NCBI GenBank assembly: GCA_016206815.1 | Contig: JACQQT010000084.1 | Span: forward strand, 1 to 13,686 | Origin: Candidatus Omnitrophota bacterium | Lineage (GTDB): Bacteria; Omnitrophota; Omnitrophia; Omnitrophales; Danuiimicrobiaceae | Reading direction: 5' to 3' | Length of the DNA: 13,686 nt | Shown: piece by piece, positions 1 to 6,683 of the stretch | Layout: each line of letters opens with the position of its first letter | How positions within the stretch are numbered: position 1 is the stretch's first letter | Made by a program: the position numbers and the translations under genes | Notes under the pieces: generated by a model | Databases searched by the model: none | Seen by the model: only the letters and a program-made list of their open reading frames with translations | Told to the model about the DNA's origin: nothing

Positions 1-61
1 ACTGAAGGCCGAAGCCAACAGATTTACAGTCTGTCCCCTTTGTCCGCTTGGGTAACTCCCC
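1..61 (-). tRNA. tRNA-Tyr (GUA), 3' end cut by window edge
   Basis: Read on the minus strand, the 5' acceptor strand GGGGAGT starts at 61 and is followed by T8, A9, a D-arm and the anticodon arm ACAGA-CTGTAAA-TCTGT with anticodon GTA, which decodes tyrosine. After it begins the long variable arm (GGCTTCGGCC...) expected of a class II tRNA-Tyr. The T-arm and 3' acceptor strand lie outside the window, so acceptor pairing and an encoded CCA cannot be checked. Its order after tRNA-Thr matches the common bacterial Thr-Tyr-Gly-Thr-tuf cluster; the rest would lie to the left. Confidence 0.93.
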
Positions 62-165
62 TGAAAAGCAATGTAAAATGTAAAATTAAAAATAAAAAAT
101 TAATGAGATCCTTACGTCGCAAAGAACGCTCCTAAGGATGCCTTTTGCGTAAAACGCAAAAGTGC
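62..165. other. Intergenic spacer between tRNA-Thr and tRNA-Tyr with two inverted repeats
   Basis: This 104-nt spacer has no ORF. It holds a 9-bp perfect inverted repeat with a 3-nt loop (CTTTTGCGT at 142-150, ACGCAAAAG at 154-162), only 3 nt from the tRNA-Thr 3' end. It also holds a 7-bp pair ATCCTTA (108-114) / TAAGGAT (133-139). The part next to tRNA-Tyr (about 70-105) is nearly all A and T and could carry a weak tRNA-Tyr promoter (a TACATT-like -10), but I see no good -35 box. Neither hairpin has a T-tract, so processing signals are as likely as terminators. Confidence 0.5.
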
Positions 166-237
166 AGCTGGCGGAGGGATTTGAACCCCCGACCCGCTGT
201 TTACAAAACAGCTGCTCTGCCCCTGAGCTACGCCAGC
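166..237 (-). tRNA. tRNA-Thr (UGU)
   Basis: A complete 72-nt cloverleaf on the minus strand: acceptor GCTGGCG (237-231) pairs with CGCCAGC (173-167), the anticodon stem GCTGT/ACAGC encloses loop TTTGTAA with anticodon TGT, and the T-loop is TTCAAAT with a GGGGG/CCCTC stem containing one G-T pair. The discriminator is T and CCA is not encoded (the next bases are GCA), so CCA must be added enzymatically. It starts 19 nt after the nnrD stop, so it is probably transcribed with the upstream operon or from a promoter inside nnrD. Confidence 0.95.
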
Positions 238-256
238 ATCAACAAGAATTAATTAT

Positions 257-1141
257 TCATCGGCGTGCCTTATTGTGTCCAAGAACCTTTCGGAATGCAA
301 GCGGTAAAGCACCCAAGATATCGCTTGCAATCAGTGACGCTTCGCCGGTTCTTTGAGCCACCAAATCCCCTGCAAGACCGTGAATCAACACTCCGAAACA
401 CGCCGCTTGAAACGGCTTTACGTTTTGTCCGAGCATCGCAGCAATCACTCCCGTCAGGGCATCGCCTGAGCCACCGGTCGCCATTCCTGGATTTCCGGTT
501 TGATTGACGTAAATTTCTCCTGCCGGCGATGCAACCACCGTATGATGGCCTTTCAAAACAATGATCACTCGATGCCGCTTGGAAGCCTCGCGAGCGCGCC
601 TTTTGCGCTCTGAATCTGTTTTGGGCTTTGATCCGCCAAAAAGCCGAACAAATTCTCCTGCGTGAGGCGTTAAAACAGCGGGCGCTTTCAGTTTTCGAAA
701 CAAAGCCACACGCCCCTGAAACGCGTTGAGCCCGTCCGCATCGATCACCATCGGTTTCGTCGAAGCAAGAACCGTTTTTCGAATCACTTGCTGCGTATCC
801 CGATTTAAAGACATCCCGGGGCCGATCGCTAAGACATCCTGTGTTTTGAGAAAACGTTGAATCGGTTGAAAGGCGGCCCGGCTTAAGGTGCCTGCTTTTG
901 TCTGCGGCAACGGCGTCATCATGGCTTCCGTCAGACGCTTGGCAAGCGGAAGAAGCAATGTCTTTGGAACGCCGATGGTCACCAATCCTGCACCGGAACG
1001 CAGCGCCGCCATGCTCGTCAAGTAACACGCACCGCTGAGGCCTTCGGAACCGGCTAAGACGAAAATTCTGCCGTAATCTCCTTTGTGAGAACCCGGCTTC
1101 CGCTTCTTGAATTGTTTTTGAAATTCTTGTCGGATGTTCAT
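257..1141 (-). CDS. nnrD: ADP-dependent (S)-NAD(P)H-hydrate dehydratase
   Basis: NnrD removes water from the damaged cofactors NADHX and NADPHX, using ADP (or ATP) as phosphate donor, and so restores NAD(P)H in the cytosol. The 294-residue protein is the ribokinase-like YjeF C-terminal domain alone. Visible motifs are the N-terminal HKGDYGRIFVLAGS segment (residues 19-32), a GPGM loop (107-110), VIDADGLNAF (132-141), TPHAGEF (158-164) and the nucleotide/catalytic signature GGSGDALTG (223-231) with D227 as the expected catalytic aspartate. The epimerase half (NnrE), fused to it in many bacteria, is absent here. The ATG at 1141 overlaps the pdxJ stop as ATGA, so translation is probably coupled; I see no separate ribosome binding site. 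pdxJ and nnrD are often neighbours around acpS, but acpS is missing between them here. Confidence 0.93.
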   Translation of the reverse strand: MNIRQEFQKQFKKRKPGSHKGDYGRIFVLAGSEGLSGACYLTSMAALRSGAGLVTIGVPKTLLLPLAKRLTEAMMTPLPQTKAGTLSRAAFQPIQRFLKTQDVLAIGPGMSLNRDTQQVIRKTVLASTKPMVIDADGLNAFQGRVALFRKLKAPAVLTPHAGEFVRLFGGSKPKTDSERKRRAREASKRHRVIIVLKGHHTVVASPAGEIYVNQTGNPGMATGGSGDALTGVIAAMLGQNVKPFQAACFGVLIHGLAGDLVAQRTGEASLIASDILGALPLAFRKVLGHNKARR

Positions 1142-1884
1142 ATGGTTCGCAATGACGTGCTGCTGATTAACTGGCGCATTTCTCTTACTGCATTCCTTAA
1201 ACCTACGAAAATTGCGCGCGCAATAATCGCATGTCCGATATTGAGCTCATCAATAAAAGGCAGCTTGGCAATAGGAACCACATTTTCATAATCCAAACCG
1301 TGGCCGGCATTCACACCCAAGCCGATCGCATGGGCTAAACGGGCTGCTTTTTCAAGCCGGAGCAACTCTTGTCTACGGCGAGCTCCTTTGCGGTTCGCGT
1401 AACAACCGGTATGAAGTTCAATAAAATCGCAGCCCATCGCGCCGGCTGCTTCAACTTGCCCGGGAACGGGATCGATAAACAAACTCACCGAAATGCCGCG
1501 CGCTTGAAGCAGGCAAACGACTTGTTGAATGCGTTTTCTCCCGCGACATACATCCAGCCCGCCTTCGGTGGTCAGCTCCTCGCGACGCTCCGGCACCAAA
1601 CAGGCTTTTTCGGGTTTCAGTTTCATCGCAACCCGAACAATGTCTTCGTTGACGGACATCTCAAGATTAAGCGGAACGGAAATCGTCCGCTTCAATTCAA
1701 ACACATCCTGATCTTGAATGTGCCGCCTGTCTTCCCTGAGATGAACGGTAATTCCGTCTGCCCCGCCGCGAATCCCCTCCCAAGCAACCGACATCACGTC
1801 AGGTTGATTTCCTCCGCGCGCTTGACGCACCGTTGCCACATGATCGATATTTAAACCCAGTTTGACTAACCGACTGCGGGACAT
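1138..1884 (-). CDS. pdxJ: Pyridoxine 5'-phosphate synthase
   Basis: PdxJ condenses 1-deoxy-D-xylulose 5-phosphate with 3-amino-2-oxopropyl phosphate to pyridoxine 5'-phosphate, the ring-closing step of the DXP-dependent vitamin B6 pathway. The 248-residue TIM barrel is full length. Family segments are GLNIDHVATVRQARGG (10-25), TVHLREDRRHI (46-56), PLNLEMS with E75 (71-77), LVPERR.E.TTEGG (96-109), FIELHTG (154-160) and VNAGHGLDY (191-199). The last ~8 residues (SSTSLRTI) go beyond the usual MRxLM-type end and overlap a 12-bp match to the interspersed repeat found in folP. The ATG at 1884 is preceded by a pyrimidine-rich stretch without a Shine-Dalgarno sequence, so initiation probably depends on upstream translation of cdaR, which stops 18 nt earlier. 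Confidence 0.96.
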   Translation of the reverse strand: MSRSRLVKLGLNIDHVATVRQARGGNQPDVMSVAWEGIRGGADGITVHLREDRRHIQDQDVFELKRTISVPLNLEMSVNEDIVRVAMKLKPEKACLVPERREELTTEGGLDVCRGRKRIQQVVCLLQARGISVSLFIDPVPGQVEAAGAMGCDFIELHTGCYANRKGARRRQELLRLEKAARLAHAIGLGVNAGHGLDYENVVPIAKLPFIDELNIGHAIIARAIFVGLRNAVREMRQLISSTSLRTI

Positions 1885-1902
1885 AAGAAAAGGGGGTAGA
1901 TT

Positions 1903-2841
1903 TTATTTCAATTTCTTAACTTCAACCGGAACCGTAGGAGGTTCGTCTTTTAAAATTAAATCGGGCGGTAAAATCAATTTCACGGGAGTCTCGTACGTCC
2001 CTTCTTTTAAGCCTTCTACCTCCGCATAGGCTAAAAGGTCTTGGGCTGCAAGTTTGTCCAAAAGCGCTCGAGGTCCTTTTAAAACAACCGAAACTTGATC
2101 GGTCACAAGCTGCGCATAATGATCCCGCGACGGAATCCCGAGGGGCTTGACATGAATATCAGAAACTTCCCGCTCCGCATATTCTGCCTTGATGGGAATT
2201 TGGACTTCCGTAATCCCTTCACCCACGACGTGCGTTTCCGGAACTTGATGAATGCGAACGGTTCTCCGAAAAGATCGAACGCGGCCGACCAGCTGAAGAG
2301 ATTCTGTTTTGACATGATCCAGCTTCTCAAGAATCGCCTTCGGTCCTTCCACCAACGCCGCGTTGGGATCCAATTCAACCGTTTCCTGATCGACGCGGTA
2401 ACCGAAAGCAGGCTCTCCCACAAAATCCACTTGAATCGGAAGTTTCTTCACAATCACCTCATCCAGCGTCACCGTGACAAAAGAGGGAAAAATCTTGACG
2501 ATTCTAATCTCGGGAGCCGGTAATGAAAAATCACCCGCGCTCACATTAAACGAATAATCCCCCGGTTTTTGAACGCCCTGGATTTGGTGACGCACGGATA
2601 TGCTGCCGGAAGAAAGAACCGAAAATAAATGGCGCGGGGACTGAAAAGTAACTTCCAAATAGGAGGTAGAGGTTTTAACGACACTCAACTTTTCATGAGG
2701 AGCAAGCACTTCGAGCGGAACGGTTTTCGTAATTTCTACACTTTCTTCACCCACCACGTAAAACCAAAAACCGACGGCCAGCAGCAAAGAGACTAACTTC
2801 AAACCCCAATTGTCGGTCAGCCAACCTAAGCGGAGTTTCAT
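1903..2841 (-). CDS. cdaR: YbbR-domain protein, CdaA regulator
   Basis: The 312-residue protein has a short cytosolic N-terminus, one membrane segment (about residues 14-31, LKLVSLLLAVGFWFYVV) and an extracytoplasmic region that looks like repeated YbbR beta domains (for example around VPLEVLAPHEKLSVV, KLPIQVDFVGEPAFGY, VQIPIKAEYAE and TPVKLILPPDLIL). In Firmicutes the YbbR protein CdaR binds the diadenylate cyclase CdaA and tunes c-di-AMP output. The gene starts inside the end of cdaA with an ATGA overlap, which supports a stoichiometric pair. Sequence within YbbR repeats is weakly conserved, so the name rests on topology, length and position. Whether it activates or inhibits CdaA here cannot be read from the sequence. 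Confidence 0.88.
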   Translation of the reverse strand: MKLRLGWLTDNWGLKLVSLLLAVGFWFYVVGEESVEITKTVPLEVLAPHEKLSVVKTSTSYLEVTFQSPRHLFSVLSSGSISVRHQIQGVQKPGDYSFNVSAGDFSLPAPEIRIVKIFPSFVTVTLDEVIVKKLPIQVDFVGEPAFGYRVDQETVELDPNAALVEGPKAILEKLDHVKTESLQLVGRVRSFRRTVRIHQVPETHVVGEGITEVQIPIKAEYAEREVSDIHVKPLGIPSRDHYAQLVTDQVSVVLKGPRALLDKLAAQDLLAYAEVEGLKEGTYETPVKLILPPDLILKDEPPTVPVEVKKLK

Positions 2842-3662
2842 TCTTTCGTCTCTGTCTCCCGCTTCCCGAGGTGCCGAAAGCGGAAACGCTGTTGGACGTA
2901 ATCTAAGAAAACTTTTCCACGCTCCTCGGGACGAAAGAGACTTTTCAGTACCCGCCGCAGTCCTTCTTCATCCAAATCGCGTGTCAATTTCCCATACACT
3001 GAGACCGAAATGGCGCCGGTCTCCTCCGAAACAACGACGCATACCGCATCAGACTCCTCCGTTAAACCAATGGCGGCGCGATGTCTGGTCCCCAAGGTCC
3101 GCGGAAGATCCGGATTTTGACTCAAGGGGAAAAGTGAGCCGGCTGAAGCAATGCGATCCCCTTCAATGACCACGGCGCCATCGTGAGTCGGCGTATTGGT
3201 CGCAAAAATCGTAATCAAAAGTTCGGCACTCACCTTTGCATCCAGCGGAATTCCGCTTTCAATATAAGTTTTAAGACCGGCGTCACGTTCAATGGCAATC
3301 AATGCGCCGCGTTTCATTTTGGCCATTCGCTGAGACGCTTCTACGACCTCATCCACCGTTCCGCCCTTTTTCAGGAAGGGATTGAAAATCGTATTTTGCC
3401 CGATGCGGGCAAGCCCTCTGCGCAACTCGGGCTGAAAGAGAATTAAAAATGCCAGAACACCAACCGCAAACAGCTTCGTGAGAACCCAATTAATCGTGCT
3501 CAATTCCAAAATCTTGGCGACGTTGAACAAAATCATTAAAATAATCAAGCCCGTTAACACTTGTACCGCTCGCGTCCCTTGAAGAAATCGGATCAAAAAG
3601 TAAATGAGAACCCAAATGAAACCGATCTCAAGAAATGTTTTCCACACAATCAAAGAATTCAT
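2838..3662 (-). CDS. cdaA: Membrane diadenylate cyclase
   Basis: CdaA joins two ATP molecules into the second messenger c-di-AMP at the cytosolic face of the membrane. Three N-terminal hydrophobic helices (about residues 5-28, 35-50 and 58-77) lead into the DisA_N catalytic domain. Both signature motifs are present: DGA in THDGAVVI (161-167) and RHR in GTRHRAAIG (192-200), numbering from the TTG. Residues 143-156 (AKVSAELLITIFAT) are also typical. The first in-frame start is TTG at 3665, with ATG directly after it at 3662. A strong GGAGGAG at about 3674-3680 lies 8 nt from the TTG and 11 nt from the ATG, so either may be used; I chose the ATG. The gene follows ruvB after 45 nt and overlaps cdaR by 4 bp. 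c-di-AMP usually controls potassium and osmotic balance or cell-wall stress. Confidence 0.95.
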   Translation of the reverse strand: MNSLIVWKTFLEIGFIWVLIYFLIRFLQGTRAVQVLTGLIILMILFNVAKILELSTINWVLTKLFAVGVLAFLILFQPELRRGLARIGQNTIFNPFLKKGGTVDEVVEASQRMAKMKRGALIAIERDAGLKTYIESGIPLDAKVSAELLITIFATNTPTHDGAVVIEGDRIASAGSLFPLSQNPDLPRTLGTRHRAAIGLTEESDAVCVVVSEETGAISVSVYGKLTRDLDEEGLRRVLKSLFRPEERGKVFLDYVQQRFRFRHLGKRETETKE

Positions 3663-3670
3663 CAACGCTT

Positions 3671-3680
3671 TATCTCCTCC
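3671..3680 (-). promoter_or_regulatory. Strong Shine-Dalgarno site of cdaA
   Basis: GGAGGAGATA on the minus strand is one of the best ribosome binding sites in the window. It lies between the ruvB stop (3708) and cdaA and leaves the choice between TTG (3665) and ATG (3662) open. It suggests cdaA is translated independently of ruvB even though the two are probably on one transcript. Confidence 0.75.
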
Positions 3681-3707
3681 GGAAATATCCTTATGATCAT
3701 CGACGTT

Positions 3708-4742
3708 TTACCACAACTCCTTTTGACGTTTTCCGGGCTCCGCGCCAAGGTGATGATAAGCTAACTTGGTGAGGACCCGGCCGGAAGGCGTTCGTTTTAA
3801 AAATCCTTTTTGAATCAAATAAGGCTCGTAGATTTCTTCAAGCGTTTCACTTTCCTCGCCGACCGCTACCGAAAGTGTGTTCAGCCCCACGGGACCTCCG
3901 TCACATTCAGACAAAATATATTTGAGAATCCGTTTGTCCATCTGGTCCAAACCAGCTTCATCCACTTCCAGCATTTTGAGCGCTTGATCGGCAACGTCTG
4001 AAGTCACTTTGCCATCCGCTTTCACCTGCGCAAAATCACGCACCCGTCTCAACAGACGGTTTGCAATACGGGGCGTTCCGCGCGAACGCCGCGCAATTTC
4101 CAAAGCTCCGTTGGCATCAATTTCCACATTCAAGATGCGTGCCGAACGTTTCACAATCGTCGTCAGCTCTTCATCCGAATAATAATTGAGGCGTTCGACA
4201 ATTCCAAATCGCGATCGGAGAGGTGAGGTGAGCAAACCACTTCTGGTCGTTGCTCCTATCAGCGTAAAACGCGGAAGATTGATCCGGACGGATCGCGCAT
4301 TCGGACCTTTATCCAGCATAATATCCAAGATGTAATCTTCCATGGCCGGGTAGAGATACTCCTCGACCACGTGAGACAACCGGTGAATTTCATCGACAAA
4401 CAACACATCGCCGGCTTCCAAATTGGTGAGGAGTCCGGCCAAATCACCCGGACGCTCCAAGACGGGGCCGGAAGTAATTCGGATATTGGCATTCATAGAC
4501 TTTGAAATTAAGTGGGCTAAAGTTGTTTTGCCGAGACCGGGCGGGCCGAACAACAAAACGTGATCGAGCGGTTCTTTCCGCTGACCGGCAGCTTCAATGT
4601 AGATGCCGAGATTCTCTTTGATTTTTGCTTGACCGACAAACTCTTGAAATTGAGTCGGCCTCAAAGAAGAGTCAAAATCAAGATCTTCATCGCGAAGCGC
4701 TTGCGAAATCAGCCGATCTGATTCCATATGATCATTGGGCAT
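3708..4742 (-). CDS. ruvB: Holliday junction branch migration helicase subunit RuvB
   Basis: RuvB is the hexameric AAA+ motor that, with RuvA, drives branch migration of Holliday junctions during recombinational repair. The 344-residue protein is full length: an N-terminal LRPTQFQEFVGQ segment (27-38), Walker A GPPGLGKT (66-73), Walker B VDEIH (116-120), sensor 1 GATTRSG (163-169), the arginine-finger segment PLRSRFG (174-180), sensor 2 RGTPRIANRLLRR (about 215-227) and a C-terminal winged helix that binds DNA (GLNTL...YLIQKGFLKRTPSGR). The start is ATG at 4742, one nucleotide after the ruvA stop; an alternative ATG at 4727 (Met6) has no better ribosome binding site. Tight coupling to ruvA fits joint assembly of the two subunits. 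Confidence 0.98.
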   Translation of the reverse strand: MPNDHMESDRLISQALRDEDLDFDSSLRPTQFQEFVGQAKIKENLGIYIEAAGQRKEPLDHVLLFGPPGLGKTTLAHLISKSMNANIRITSGPVLERPGDLAGLLTNLEAGDVLFVDEIHRLSHVVEEYLYPAMEDYILDIMLDKGPNARSVRINLPRFTLIGATTRSGLLTSPLRSRFGIVERLNYYSDEELTTIVKRSARILNVEIDANGALEIARRSRGTPRIANRLLRRVRDFAQVKADGKVTSDVADQALKMLEVDEAGLDQMDKRILKYILSECDGGPVGLNTLSVAVGEESETLEEIYEPYLIQKGFLKRTPSGRVLTKLAYHHLGAEPGKRQKELW

Positions 4743-4743
4743 A

Positions 4744-5346
4744 TTAAATCTGCTTGAGTGACTCGCGGATCAAAGCTTCTGCGCTTAATTTTCCCTGGCC
4801 GTTTTTTTCAAGCGCTTTTTGAACGGCTGTTTTAGCATTTTGTTTGGTATAACCGAGCGAAACAAGCGCCCGAAGCGAATCTTGAACCAACACTTCATTT
4901 TTCGAAAGCGCTGCCGACGGTTGACCGCTTTCAACCTGACCCTCAATCATGACTTTCTCGCGCAATTCTACGATCAGGCGTTCGGCGGTTTTACGTCCGA
5001 TGCCCGAGATCGCGGTCAACGCCGGAACCGAACCGTTCACAATCGCCTTTTTAAGTTCGCCGATTCCGAGGCCGGAAAGAACGGTGATCGCCATTTTCGG
5101 ACCAATGCCGGAAACGCTGAGCAACAATTTAAATAAAGACCGTTCCTCTTCCGTCGCAAAACCAAAAAGAAGCTCGGCATCTTCCCGGACCACATGATGG
5201 GTTAAAAGTCTTACCTTTCCGCCCTCACCCGGCAGTTTCTGCGAGGTCGAAAGCGGAATCACCAGCTGGAAACCGATGCCGTTCACGTCAATGGTAGCCG
5301 TCGTATGCGTTTTCTCGGCTAAAATTCCGGACAGAAAGCTATACAT
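4744..5346 (-). CDS. ruvA: Holliday junction branch migration protein RuvA
   Basis: RuvA binds four-way DNA junctions as a tetramer and loads RuvB. The 200-residue protein has the usual three parts: an N-terminal OB fold (about 1-64), two helix-hairpin-helix motifs (LLSVSGIGPKMAITVLSGL at 75-93 and LTAISGIGRKTAERLIVEL at 110-128), a flexible linker (about 135-150) and the C-terminal domain III that touches RuvB (LVSLGYTKQNAKTAV..). The ATG at 5346 lies inside the end of ruvC (8-bp overlap) and is preceded by AAAGGA about 8 nt upstream, a good ribosome binding site inside the ruvC coding region. ruvB follows after one nucleotide. Confidence 0.97.
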   Translation of the reverse strand: MYSFLSGILAEKTHTTATIDVNGIGFQLVIPLSTSQKLPGEGGKVRLLTHHVVREDAELLFGFATEEERSLFKLLLSVSGIGPKMAITVLSGLGIGELKKAIVNGSVPALTAISGIGRKTAERLIVELREKVMIEGQVESGQPSAALSKNEVLVQDSLRALVSLGYTKQNAKTAVQKALEKNGQGKLSAEALIRESLKQI

Positions 5347-5839
5347 GCGTCAATTCCTTTCGAATCCGGTTGAACCTCTGAGAATGGACGTGACACAATG
5401 CAACGGCGGCGGCATCCGCTGAATCCGCACTCAGCTCGCCTCGAAACTTCAAAATTTGCCGGACCATGTACTGAACCTGATCTTTGGTCGCGCGGCCGTT
5501 GCCGCAAACCGACTGCTTCACCCTTGCCGGAGGATACTCCAGAACGGAAATCCCGTGGGCGCTTGCCGCCAACATCGCGGCCGCCCGTGCCTCACCCACC
5601 TTAATCGCTGCCTTGAAATCCTTCTGATAGAAAACGTTCTCCAAAGCCACGACATCCGGCTTCCATTCCGCAAAGATGGCTTTTAATTCCGTATAAATCA
5701 CCTCAAGGCGTTCGGCAATTGTTTTGCCCCGCCCCGTATGAATCGTTTTGGAAAAAACAAGCACACACTGCGAATTGCGGCCTTCCAAAATCCCCACGCC
5801 TGTTTGAATGGTTCCCGGATCCACACCGGCTACCCGCAT
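5339..5839 (-). CDS. ruvC: Crossover junction endodeoxyribonuclease RuvC
   Basis: RuvC is a dimeric RNase H-fold nuclease that cuts Holliday junctions symmetrically. The 166-residue protein has all four acidic catalytic residues: D7 in VDPG, E67 in ALENVF, and D139 and D142 in ADSADA, plus the conserved basic segment VKQSVCGNGRATKDQV (108-123). The length is normal for the family. The start ATG at 5839 follows the yebC stop by one nucleotide, with AAGGAAG in the yebC end as the likely ribosome binding site. The order yebC-ruvC-ruvA-ruvB is widely conserved in bacteria, so co-expression of the resolvasome is expected. Confidence 0.97.
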   Translation of the reverse strand: MRVAGVDPGTIQTGVGILEGRNSQCVLVFSKTIHTGRGKTIAERLEVIYTELKAIFAEWKPDVVALENVFYQKDFKAAIKVGEARAAAMLAASAHGISVLEYPPARVKQSVCGNGRATKDQVQYMVRQILKFRGELSADSADAAAVALCHVHSQRFNRIRKELTHV

Positions 5840-5840
5840 C

Positions 5841-6587
5841 TCAGCCCACTTCCTTCATCACTTCATCCGGAATATCGCAGTTCGCATAAACGTGCTGAAC
5901 GTCATCGTGATCTTCCAAGACTTCGATCAAGGCCAAAACCTGTCTTGCGTTCCCGGAATCAACCCCAACCAAATTCTTAGGAATCATTTGGAGATCCGCC
6001 GATTCATAAGCGACGTGCGCATCATCAAGCGCTTTCTTGACGGCCTCAAAATCCGACGGACTTGTCATCACCTCAAATTTATCTCCGGACTTTGATAAAT
6101 CTTCGGCTCCCGCACTCAAAGCCAGCTCCATCAATTGATCTTCGGTCGCTTGTTTCTGATCCACGACAATCAAACCTTTCTTCTCAAACAGCCATGACAC
6201 CGATCCTGCTCCGGCCATATTTCCGGACTTTTTTGAAAAGATATTGCGAATTTCAGACGCCGTCCGGTTTTTATTATCGGTCAAACACTGAACGTAAATG
6301 GCAACGCCTTCCGGCCCGTATCCCTCATAGACGACTTCCTCGTAGCTAATCCCCTCAAGCGCGCCGGTTCCTTTCTTAACGGCTCGTTCAATATTATCGG
6401 CGGGCATGTTGGAGCTTTTAGCGGTCGAGATGGCCAGGCGAAGCCTCGGATTAGAACCTGGATCTCCGCCTCCCGCTTTGGCAGCCACCGTAATTTCACG
6501 GATCAACTTGGTAAATATCTTTCCGCGCTTGGCATCTACCAACGCTTTTTTATGCTTAATACTCGCCCACTTTGAATGTCCGCTCAT
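5841..6587 (-). CDS. yebC: YebC/TACO1-family protein
   Basis: This 248-residue protein begins with the family hallmark MSGHSKWASIKHKK and continues with GKIFTKLIREI (about 22-32), NPRLRLAI (46-53), NMPADNIERAVKKG (60-73), VVYEGYGPEGVAIYV (84-98), and NRTASEIRNIF..GN..GAGSVSWLFEKKG (about 106-137). Family members were first annotated as transcriptional regulators; more recent work links YebC/TACO1 proteins to translation, including relief of ribosome stalling at proline-rich sequences. Which role dominates here is not visible. Its place in front of ruvCAB is the usual one. AAAGG about 7-8 nt before the ATG at 6587 is an adequate ribosome binding site. Between this start and the folP stop (6617) there are only 29 nt. 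Confidence 0.95.
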   Translation of the reverse strand: MSGHSKWASIKHKKALVDAKRGKIFTKLIREITVAAKAGGGDPGSNPRLRLAISTAKSSNMPADNIERAVKKGTGALEGISYEEVVYEGYGPEGVAIYVQCLTDNKNRTASEIRNIFSKKSGNMAGAGSVSWLFEKKGLIVVDQKQATEDQLMELALSAGAEDLSKSGDKFEVMTSPSDFEAVKKALDDAHVAYESADLQMIPKNLVGVDSGNARQVLALIEVLEDHDDVQHVYANCDIPDEVMKEVG

Positions 6588-6615
6588 CCTACCGCCTTTT
6601 TTGATAACTCATAAC

Positions 6616-6683
6616 GTCATTGCGAGCGAAGCGAAGCAATCTCAGAGTTGGGATTGCTTCGTCGCTCCGCTCCTCGCAATGAC
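6616..6683. repeat. 68-bp palindromic interspersed repeat overlapping the folP 3' end
   Basis: The outer arms GTCATTGCGA (6616-6625) and TCGCAATGAC (6674-6683) are perfect inverted copies. The inner arms CGAAGCAATC (6632-6641) and GATTGCTTCG (6652-6661) are too. Between them are imperfect purine-rich segments, and the loop is about 10 nt (TCAGAGTTGG region). This is the widespread palindromic repeat type whose one frame reads CHCEERSDEAI, normally found between genes. Here the left arm contains the folP stop codon and the rest is in frame with folP, so the element is coding. It ends 29 nt before the yebC start and may fold in the mRNA between the two genes. Confidence 0.9.

Noticed and set aside
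270..1028. 252-codon minus-strand ORF in another frame of nnrD
   Set aside because: A low-complexity, Arg/Ser/Cys-rich shadow of nnrD with no family match that I can see.
1369..1854. 161-codon plus-strand ORF
   Set aside because: It lies fully antisense to pdxJ, whose product is conserved end to end; no ribosome binding site or recognisable domain.
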